A stretch of DNA of 64,000 bases, from assembly GCF_028583425.1 (NCBI RefSeq), contig NC_072802.1:18299926-18363925 (forward strand), in the 5' to 3' direction. The DNA comes from Eublepharis macularius. Its lineage: Eukaryota > Chordata > Lepidosauria > Squamata > Eublepharidae. The notes below the pieces were generated by a model that was not told where the DNA came from, did not search any database, and was given only the letters and a program-made list of their open reading frames with translations. The translations under genes were made by a program, and so were the position numbers. Positions 56,475-64,000 of the stretch are shown one piece after another (positions within the stretch are counted from its first letter, which is position 1; every line of letters starts with the position of its first letter).

Positions 56475-57426
56475 TGCAGGTGTCAGTGAACAATTGTGTA
56501 GGAATACTGCGACCTGACAGCTGAACAGAGAAGAACAAACCTAAATAGGTCTACTTGTAAGTCGGCCCCAGTGTATTCAGTGGGGATTTAATCCCAGGGA
56601 AATATTAGAATTGCAGAATAAAATCTCAGGGAGGAATCTACGAACTACCTACTAACTAAGAATTACTACTTTCACCCCAACCCAAATTTAAGAGAAGTGT
56701 GCAGAGGAGAAGGGCCCTCGGAAATCTGGAGCTGCCATTGGACACGGCATGGGGATCTTTTCTTCTGTGGTAGCACCTCTGTGATGTGAGCATCTTTTAA
56801 CTCAAAGAAAATCTCACTCCTCATTGATGTACCCCACCTGCTTGATTAAATAATCTGTCAGCTGTGCTATATATTGAAAGCCCCAAGAAATGACGTCTGA
56901 ATGCTACAATTTTTTAGATGAGATTTCTATTCAGTAAAAGGAAGGTTGGATACAAAGCCTTACAAATTCATTAAATGCTATGATCTGATACAGGCAACTG
57001 GAGCTGAACATGTGAAATATTGTACTGCCTTGCCGGCAGGGTACTTGATCGACGGAAGAAATATTTTTATTTCCATATTGATTCCTGAACTGCATCTTTG
57101 TACTAGTGCTTTAGATCCATTTCAGGCCAGTTTAATGGCTGCGGTTCCAAGGAACCCTGGGGCTTGTAGTTTTATGAAGAGGCTGGGTACTCAAAGTGCT
57201 CTTGGCATCCTCACAGGACTACATTTTCCAGGGGACTTAGAAGGAAGTCCTGGGTTCAAAGCAAAAAAATGTTTTATTGTGGACATCCTTTCAATTTGTA
57301 TTATTGAAATAGAGGGAGGCATAAGTTGCAGTTTTAACTCTTCTGTGGCTACTCCTCTTTGACAGTGTCATAGGAGAGAGAGAGGAAAGCGGAGAGAACC
57401 TGAGATTGCTCAGGAGCTATGACTCA

Positions 57427-57544
57427 GGGCCAAGCTACACATGACGAATGACACTTGAACGGCAAGTGGATTTAGTGGAGGGCAAGTGAACAGGGAGAAA
57501 TACACTTGCCGTTCAAGTGTCATTCGTCATGTGTAGCTTGGCCC
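57427..57544. mobile_element. Short perfect inverted-repeat element with TCA duplication
   Basis: About 118 bp; arms of roughly 43 bp (GGGCCAAGCTACACATGACG and its complement) surround a 30-bp loop. TCA flanks at 57424-57426 and 57545-57547. The terminal 14 bp match the AAGCTACAAGTGAC family, so it is a short relative. Confidence 0.7.
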
Positions 57545-57954
57545 TCAGTTGTAGAGCATGTGCTTTGCATGTAGAAGGATTCAGCTACAAGAGCATAAGA
57601 AGAGCCAAGCTGGGCCAGGCTAGCAGTCCTTCAAGTCCAGCATCTTGTTTCCAACAGCAGCCCTCGCCTGCCAACTGCTCAGTAGCATCTGACAACTGGA
57701 AGCATTTTCCCTCTAAAACTCAGAGGATCCATTCAGGTGTCATGGCTAATAGCCCAAGATAGACCTGTCCTTCATGTGGTCTTGGCTGTTCTGTGCTATC
57801 TGGTGAGCCTCCTTACCAGTCTCCTGTTGGGAGGGGGCTGTGTTAGCATCGTGGCCCCCCCCATACAAATTGGTCCAACTCAAATGTTGCCCCCTCCTTC
57901 CCTTCCTCCCCCCCCCCCCCGTTTACAGGTTGAGGACCTGCCATCTCAGGGATT

Positions 57955-58110
57955 GCAGGCTGTATATTTTATGGGCATTGTGTTTTTTTGATTTTATTAT
58001 GATTTTAAATTGTATTTATTTTTGATGTAACCCATCCTGATCCCGTTCACGGGGAGGGAGGGCTAAAGATTGGATAAAAGAAATAATCATAATAATAAAT
58101 CTGACCACCC
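57955..58110 (+). repeat. Dispersed LINE-like 3' end
   Basis: TTTTAAATTGTATTTATTTTTGATGTAACCCATCCTGATCCC..GGGAGGGAGGGCTAAAGATTGGATAAAAG followed by AATAATAATAAA. This is a reptile LINE-type tail; exact family not assigned. Confidence 0.5.
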
Positions 58111-58678
58111 CCTTTCAAATCTATCCGGTGACCATTTCATGGCAGTCTTTTGTTGCACAAGTGGGAAATCAGCAATTTGGGGGGGGTTTTAAACTCTTTA
58201 AGAACTCTGAAATGTATATCATCTGGACTCACAGATTGGATAATTTTGAATTTGTCAGTTATCCCTGAGATTTCTTTAGAGACCTCTGATTCAATTCTTC
58301 ACACATCCTCCCTGAAAGATTTGGCTGAGAGACAGGTGTCTATCTAAACCCTGAAGACAAATGCAAATAACTTGTTCAGTTTACCTGTGGTTCCTGGATA
58401 CTCTCACACCTTTGTTGTCTAGTGACCCAACAGTTTCCTTTTCTTCTGATGATGATAGACAGACAGACAGACACAAAACCATTCTGTGTTTTGAGCCAAA
58501 GTGGAATTTAATCCGCTCCCCTTGTGCTATAGGAAAACTTCCAGAAGAGAGTTAAGAAACCCCTCCCCACAATGCACTTTCATTTCAGATTTCAGCTTCC
58601 AATATTATGTTTGGGGGGAAGGATACATGAGGTTGGGGAGATTATACACAACTCAGCATTGTGTATTGTGTTGTCTTA

Positions 58679-58815
58679 AGAGTCCGACTCTTCTGCAGTC
58701 CATTCAACCATGATGTTCACTGGCTGATCCTGGGTCTATTACACACACTCCCTCACCCTCTCTCAGCCTAGCCCTACCTCACAGGGTTGTCGTAAGGATA
58801 AAATGAAGGAGGAAG
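58679..58815 (+). repeat. tRNA-derived SINE fragment
   Basis: AGTCCGACTCTTCTGCAGTCC..CCTGGGTCTATTACACACACTC..CCCTACCTCACAGGGTTGTCGTAAGGATAAAATGAAGG. Confidence 0.6.
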
Positions 58816-59194
58816 AACTATGAGTGTTTCCTTGTTTCTTGGAAGAAGGACCACTGTTTGTCTGTGAGAAAGAGAAAGAAAGAGCAAAAAGTCCTGTGGG
58901 CACAAAACAATAAATGTCACAGGGAGGAAAGTTTCCTATGGAAACATATAAAGCCAAGTTGTAAGGAAAGTTTTGTACTTAAAGCTCTGTGTCTCTGGAA
59001 GTTGACTGTGCTGCTTCTGGCCTTGACCTCGTGGCTTTCTCTAATCCTTTTATCATCTCTATGACTGGTTTGGCCTTTCCCTGCCTCATTTCCAAGCAAT
59101 GACTGTTAGCCTGAGGGTTGTTTCCTATGCTTTATGATCACGGAAGAAGACTTTCCTCTGCCAACTGGAACTCTTCATTGTAAAACAAAAGAAA

Positions 59195-59600
59195 AAAAGT
59201 GGCTGCCCTGATTTGCCAGAGTGGATAGACAAGATGTACAAATATGCATCAATGGCTAAATTAACTTTCAATGTGCACAACAGACCAATAGTGGAATTCT
59301 GGATATAATAGAAAGATCTCTTGGATTACTTAGGTTAAAACTAAGATAAATCAAGGTAATTATGCTGTAAAGATTAAACACAGGAGAAATGACTGACTGA
59401 AATAATTGATATTAATGTTTGGGTAGAAGCAACTAAGGAGAGGGAACGAGAGTTATATAATTTACCTGTGCTGTTATATACTCTGATTATATTCTTTTAT
59501 TAGCTTTATCTAAATTCAAATGTAGTGCTTGTATGAGTTTTATGCACTTTTATTGTTATATCTTTTATTTTTAAATAAAATCTTTAAAAATAAAAAAGTG
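59195..59600 (+). mobile_element. L1-type LINE 3' end
   Basis: Begins with a frame reading LPEWIDKMYKYASMAKLTFN (59210-59270), as at the C-terminus of L1 ORF2. It ends with AATAAAATC and an A-rich tail at 59572-59598. 5' truncated. Confidence 0.65.
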
Positions 59601-59974
59601 TCATTCAGAGTGAGGATTTGAACCCGGGTCTCTCCTTGGTTCTCTCCAATACACCAACCATTTTGCCTGCTCTTCAGACTTGCTTGTAGACCTGGCGTCT
59701 TGCACAAGGAAGGAGATGTACATTTTTTCCTGTTCCTTACTGCTGTGATCCAATCAAAGCCATCTTGGCTGGTTAAAGGGATGAGTTTTCTTCTATCGAT
59801 TCAACCTGCATATATTTGCATGTGAATGAGGCATTACTTCGAAAGGGGGAAAAGACAACCTTCTTTAGAGATGATTCACACATTGCAGCAAAAACTGGAT
59901 TGTAAGAGGCATTCCCTTCAGGGGGTGAGAAGACAGTGAATGACTCTCCTAAGTGCCCGCCCTACACACTTTGA

Positions 59975-60148
59975 GGGGGGTCTCCTCGTTGGTCTGCAGC
60001 AGAACAGCAGGACTTGAGTCCAGTGGCACCTTAGAGGCCAACGAGGTTTTCAGGGTGTCATCTTTGGAGAGTCAGAGCTCCCTTGTTGAAGTTGCTGGTG
60101 TCTCGAAAACTGACACCCTGAAAATCTGGTTGGTCTCTAAGGTGCCAC
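59975..60148. mobile_element. Fold-back retroposon next to a TG-rich tract
   Basis: GAGTCCAGTGGCACCTTAGAGGCC and the complement GGTCTCTAAGGTGCCACTG bracket GTTGAAGTTGCTGGTGTCTCGAAAACTGACACC. Ends directly at a TG/GACA microsatellite. Confidence 0.7.
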
Positions 60149-60235
60149 TGTGTGTGTTGTGTGTGTATGTATATGTGTGTGTATATGTGGACAGACAGAC
60201 AGACAGACAGATAGGGGTGTGTGTGTGTAAATGTA
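60149..60235. repeat. TG-rich and (GACA)n microsatellite
   Basis: TGTGTGTTGTGTGTGTATGT followed by ACAGACAGACAGACAGACAG and GTGTGTGTGTG, ending about 100 bp before the CpG island. Confidence 0.92.
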
Positions 60236-60339
60236 AATTTCAATGAAAGCGACAGCGAGTGTGCGTGCGTGTGTTTCCTGACAAGGGTTCCCGTGTGAGT
60301 CTTTCCCGGTCTGTTTCAGTCAACGAACCCATTCGACTT

Positions 60340-61090
60340 CATTCGGCGGCTGGCGCCAGCCCTTGGCAAGAGGAGGCCGCCCTGCCTGCGGGAGCGAAGC
60401 GAAGGAGGCGGTCCGGGGAGTTTCTGGCGGGCTTGCCCTCCCCCGGTGCCAGCGGATCGGGGCTCCCCGGCCGCCTCCCCGCGGGCTCCGTCTGCCGCCC
60501 CCCGCCCGCCCGCCCGCCCGCCCGGGCGGCCCCACCTCGAACTGTGTGACGCGGGGTTGCCATGGCCACCCTTTTACGCTACAAGGGCTGAGGCGGGCGG
60601 CGGCGAGCGCGGAGCATTTCAGCACCGGCGCGGCGCGGACAGCACCCTGGGCGCCGCACTCGCCGGCTCTGCTTCCCCTCCCCGCCCGCTCCCGGCTTTC
60701 GGGCTTCCCCCTCGGCTCCGGGGGGACTGGCGGGTGCCGGGGGCTGCTGCCGACGTCTCTCTCCCCCGGGCGCCCTCACCAGCTCGGGCGGATCCATCCC
60801 TGGAGGGGAACGGAGGGCGGACAAGAGCGGCGAGGGACGCGTCTCCCCAGCCCCTCGCCTGGGGGACGCCAAGGGGGAGAGGGGCAGCCGGAGCCGTCGC
60901 GTCCCCGAGGCCATCCCGGTGAGTACTTGGCTCTCGTGGCGCTCAAGCAGAGCCCTGCAAGGGCAGACCGAAGGCGCCCCTCGCCGCGCCTTGTTTCCAA
61001 AAGGGGCCCGCCAGTTCCTCCCTTGCGCTGAGCAGCTGGCTTCTCCCCCCCCCGCCGCCCCGCCGACTGCGGTGTGCTCCCCCAGCGACC
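60340..61090 (+). promoter_or_regulatory. CpG island with probable first exon of an unidentified gene
   Basis: A sharp rise in G+C and CpG from about 60340 to 61090 in otherwise ordinary DNA. A strong donor, CCCG|GTGAGTAC, sits at 60918/60919 on the plus strand. The only upstream ATG in the GC-rich part (60561, good context) opens a 9-codon reading frame ending in TGA, so the exon is most simply a 5' UTR exon with a short upstream ORF. Long open frames on both strands here are expected from base composition and begin without ATG or match nothing I know. Gene identity, and whether the island also fires leftward, cannot be told from this window. Confidence 0.55.
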
Positions 61091-61719
61091 ATCTGTGTCC
61101 AGAGGTACACTGCCTCTGGACATGGAAGCTCCACCTCGATCTCAGGGTTAATAGGCAGCGCTCACGCTGTCCTCCCTGCATGTATCTGGCCCCCTTGAAA
61201 GCCCCCCGAGCCAGCGGCTGCCACCACATCTCCTGGAAGTTCTGGATTTCGCGAGTTAATGGTGTGTTGTGTGCGGAGGACTTCTTTTTGTCTACCCCTG
61301 ATCTGCTGCCCATTCCTTTCATTGGGTGACTCGGAGTTTTGAATTTATGAGAGAGGAAGAAAAAATGCTACATAGTCCTACAGAGAGATTGGGGAGCAGT
61401 GGAGAACCCAGCTGTACGCAACCCAGAATGCTGAGCAGGTGGCCCTGACTTTTGACCCCAAAGGATATGGGGTGTGCGCAAATCCCATAGAAATTGTGGG
61501 ATTTAAGGATACAGTGTGTCACACTGATTTTTTTCCCAGTGAAAATTAGGGGGTGGGGGGCACGGTGCTGACATGCCTGTTGTTTGTCCCAATCCCCAAA
61601 ATCTGGAAGTCAGAAGTATACCCCTTCGGAACATGGAAGTTCCAGTTTTAGCTCTCATGATTAAGACAGAATGAAAAGGAGCAGGAAGGGTGATATGAAA
61701 AATGTCCTTTTAAAGATAG

Positions 61720-61800
61720 AAGAGCAAGATTCGGGTCCAGTAGCACCTTAAATTCCAACTAGTTTTTCAGGGTATGAGCTCCCTTCTGTATGATCTCTAT
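61720..61800. mobile_element. Fold-back family fragment
   Basis: AGAGCAAGATTCGGGTCCAGTAGCACCTTAAATTCC..GTATGAGCTCCCTTC, a truncated arm. Confidence 0.55.
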
Positions 61801-62489
61801 GTGTCCAGCAATGTTTGTTTGTTTGTTTGTAGAGTTCTCGAAATCTATGTAGTGTTTACTTTCTGGACAAAAGAACCAGGGCTGCTCTATTTCCTTTGGA
61901 TGTATGTGTGTATGTCTGCATGCACATACACCAACTTGGGACAATATATATGCTCTGCCTTTTGAATGAAGTATCTTTGAAATCTGGAAGGTCTTCGGTG
62001 CCATAAAATACGACCTGGCAGGTTTTCTGTTCGGTCCCCAAATGTTGTTAAGGAGCTGCTCTTTTAATGTAGGATCTTTGAGGGCTGCATGGTTTCTGAT
62101 GTTTCGAGAACGGTCTGTAGAATAAGTCGGCCTTGCAGAGATTACAGTAAAGTGATCGGATTTCATACAGCTTCTCTGATTAAAAGTTCCATAGGGATCT
62201 GTAGAACCCTTGAGTTTGAGAGACCTCAAACTGGTTGACATTGATTCCATAGTCCAAAAAGCCTGTGGGTGGTATAGGTTTGATACCCAATGTACCTAGA
62301 CTGCATTTAACTTGCGAGCAACCTGGCTGGCTGTGCATACATGCAAGTGCTATGGAGTTTCTAAGTTTCTCAGTACGGTTTCCTGGTGCTGCTGAATATC
62401 TGAGATTTTATTGAGTCTGGGGGAGGTTAAAGTGACAAAGCCTTGTGAGATTCCTTGAAATGTTTTTTGCCTCAACCATATGCAGAGGC

Positions 62490-62652
62490 ATCAAATACAT
62501 GAAGCTACCCTCTATATACCAAGTCAGACCACTGGTCCATCTCATCAAATCCTCTTCTGCAAGGTCTCAGGCAGAGAAAAATATCTCCTGGGCCACCTAC
62601 CTTAGATCTTTTAAAGTGGACCAGCCACGGATTCAATCTGGAACCTCATAGA
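62490..62652 (-). repeat. tRNA-Ala-derived SINE, tail portion
   Basis: ATACATGAAGCTACCCTCTATATACCAAGTCAGACCACTGGTCCATC..AGGTCTCAGGCAGAG..GATTCAATCTGGAACC is the reverse of the family's tail and B-box region. Confidence 0.68.
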
Positions 62653-62693
62653 CAAAAACATATGTGCGACTGTTGTGCTTGGGAGGAAAGGTG

Positions 62694-62865
62694 GCATGGT
62701 ATAGCCTGATCTCATCACATCTCAGAAGCTAAGCAGGGTCGGTATGTGGATAGGAAGGAAGACTTGTGTTGAGGAAGACAATGGCAAACCACCTCTGCTT
62801 CTCAATTGCCTGGAAAACCCCTTGCTTGGATCTCCATAAGTTGATTGTGAGTTACCGACACATAT
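62694..62865 (+). repeat. 5S-rRNA-derived SINE
   Basis: GCATGGTATAGCCTGATCTCATCACATCTCAGAAGCTAAGCAGGGTCGGTATGTGGATAGG, then GACAATGGCAAACCACCTCTGC..GGATCTCCATAAGTTGATTGTGAG. Internally shortened in the 5S part. Confidence 0.83.
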
Positions 62866-63301
62866 GTACCACATGTGTACCATTGAGCTTTGGACATTTC
62901 TAGGAAAAAAGGAAGAGAGAACTTTTGGACTTCCAAATGAAGTAGTATTCTTGGACACCACAGGGCTTCTCTCTTTAGAAAAGGTTTTCTGACAACAACC
63001 TAGAGAAAAAAAGTCCTTCCCCTTTAACAGAAGCCTAATGTGGTGTTATTTACTCGGTGATATTTACTTCCATGCCATGAAAAGCTTCATCTGCCCATTT
63101 CCACACATTAAGCCTCTATTAAAGGAGTGAGACATTTCCCCCACTCCAGGTTGTTAGCAGCCCTATTTTAGAACAAGGTCTCTAAGCACTGAATATTCCT
63201 GGGTGCCACATCTCTTGAGACACTACAGATGCCTTTTCTGGCTCTAGCACAATGTTAGTTTTATCTGATGCTGGAAAGATCCCTTATATTCCTTTCTTAC
63301 A

Positions 63302-63331
63302 GGTGTGTGTGTGTGTGTGTGTGTGTGTGTT
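63302..63331. repeat. (GT)n microsatellite
   Basis: About 14 GT units. Confidence 0.95.
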
Positions 63332-64000
63332 GGTGTATGTACACAAGAAACAGGGGGACTCTCCTTACAGGATACACTGCGGGCAGGAAGCGGCAGATCA
63401 GAGCAATCCAGAATGCCTGCTGTAACTGTTGCTTCCATCTTTACAGTGCCAGCCTATGCAGTTACACCTTTCTAAGGCCATTGACATCAGTGGCTTAGAA
63501 AGGTGTAACTCCGCTTAGGGCTGTACTGTTGAGTTGGCTTCTTCCCCCATGCAGAAGGGTTAAGCAAATTTATTGGCTGAAATTAGTGGTTTTACGAGCA
63601 GGAGGCGAGCCAGTGAAATTGCAGCTTGCTTCTCCAACCCACGATCAACTCCACTCTCTGGCACTAATTGTTCAATCACTTCTGATGTGCAGGCTTTTTA
63701 GCGCTCTCCTCCCATGGCCAGCTCCCTTTACGCACCCTCCTCTTTTCTTGTCTCAACCACTTAATGGTTAGGATTTGCTGTTTGCTTCGTTTGGCCTTTT
63801 TCAAGACCAGCTCACCAATACTCCTCCTCAATGGCGCTTGCGGGATGTGAGAATTTCATAAATGAATTATTGGCCAAAATGGTTTTTCTTCACTCGAGAT
63901 ATGCTGGATTCATTTGTCTTGTAGTTACAGATGGCTGAGGGGGCATAAACATTACCCAAAAAAGTGCTGGGGGGGGGGCGGTAAACTAGGAGAGGATGCA

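Larger units (their letters stand above)
42900..60339. other. Right intergenic region, repeat-rich
   Basis: No conserved exon recognised. Listed separately are SINEs, a BovB fragment, a Penelope-like copy, inverted-repeat elements and an L1 3' end. Stretches with nothing I recognise include 43545-45680, 47265-48820 (possibly old LINE remnants on the minus strand near 48270-48560), 50300-54160 and 56480-57420, apart from short LINE- or SINE-like scraps near 51040-51340 and 57110-57240. Confidence 0.55.
60919..64000 (+). other. Probable intron 1 of the unidentified gene
   Basis: After the donor the sequence returns to normal composition. It holds a fold-back fragment (61720-61800), a tRNA-Ala-like SINE (62490-62650), a 5S-derived SINE (62694-62865) and a (GT)n tract. 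61100-61700 and 62870-64000 show no recognisable coding exon or repeat to me. Confidence 0.4.

Noticed and set aside
60363-61322. Long overlapping open frames on both strands of the CpG island (up to 247 codons).
   Set aside because: High G+C removes stop codons on both strands at once; frames start without a credible ATG or match no family, and a splice donor interrupts the plus-strand ones.
1-64000. CRISPR arrays, phage islands or bacterial operons.
   Set aside because: The window is vertebrate nuclear DNA with spliced genes and SINEs; no regularly spaced direct repeats or prokaryotic gene clusters are present.

Overview
This is vertebrate nuclear DNA, almost certainly from a squamate reptile (a lizard). 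The evidence is two intron-containing vertebrate genes plus a squamate-style repeat load: several tRNA-derived SINE subfamilies, 5S-rRNA-derived SINEs ending in a BovB-like tail, a BovB LINE, L1 and CCHC-type LINE 3' ends, Penelope-like elements and many short hAT-type elements. I cannot name the species.

Two genes are secure and lie head to head. CHMP1B (ESCRT-III subunit) runs on the minus strand from its ATG at 34121 to its stop at 22774, in eight coding exons that join without a gap into 199 codons. ERCC6L (PICH, SNF2-family DNA translocase of mitotic ultrafine bridges) runs on the plus strand with a 53-nt coding exon 1 at 34894-34946 and one very large exon 2 at 38622-42135, giving 1188 residues. 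The 772 bp between the two ATGs is a GC-rich, TATA-less shared promoter with several CCAAT boxes, NRF1-like sites, and an E2F-like and CHR-like pair just before ERCC6L.

Layout: 1-22.1 kb is intergenic and repeat-filled (hAT elements, inverted-repeat elements, a U2 snRNA pseudogene, LINE 3' ends, a Penelope-like element). 22.1-34.1 kb is CHMP1B. 34.1-34.9 kb is the shared promoter. 34.9-42.1 kb is ERCC6L. 42.1-60.3 kb is intergenic with SINEs, a BovB fragment, a second Penelope-like copy and an L1 3' end. 60.3-61.1 kb is a CpG island with a good splice donor at 60918/60919, probably the untranslated first exon of an unidentified plus-strand gene that continues beyond the window.

The two genes meet in late cell division: CHMP1B acts in ESCRT-III membrane scission, including abscission, and ERCC6L acts on the DNA threads joining sister chromatids in anaphase. 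Whether the shared promoter co-regulates them is inference. The least expected repeat signal is a hammerhead-ribozyme-like core that recurs both in the Penelope-like termini and in a fold-back family whose copies carry 10-13 bp target duplications.
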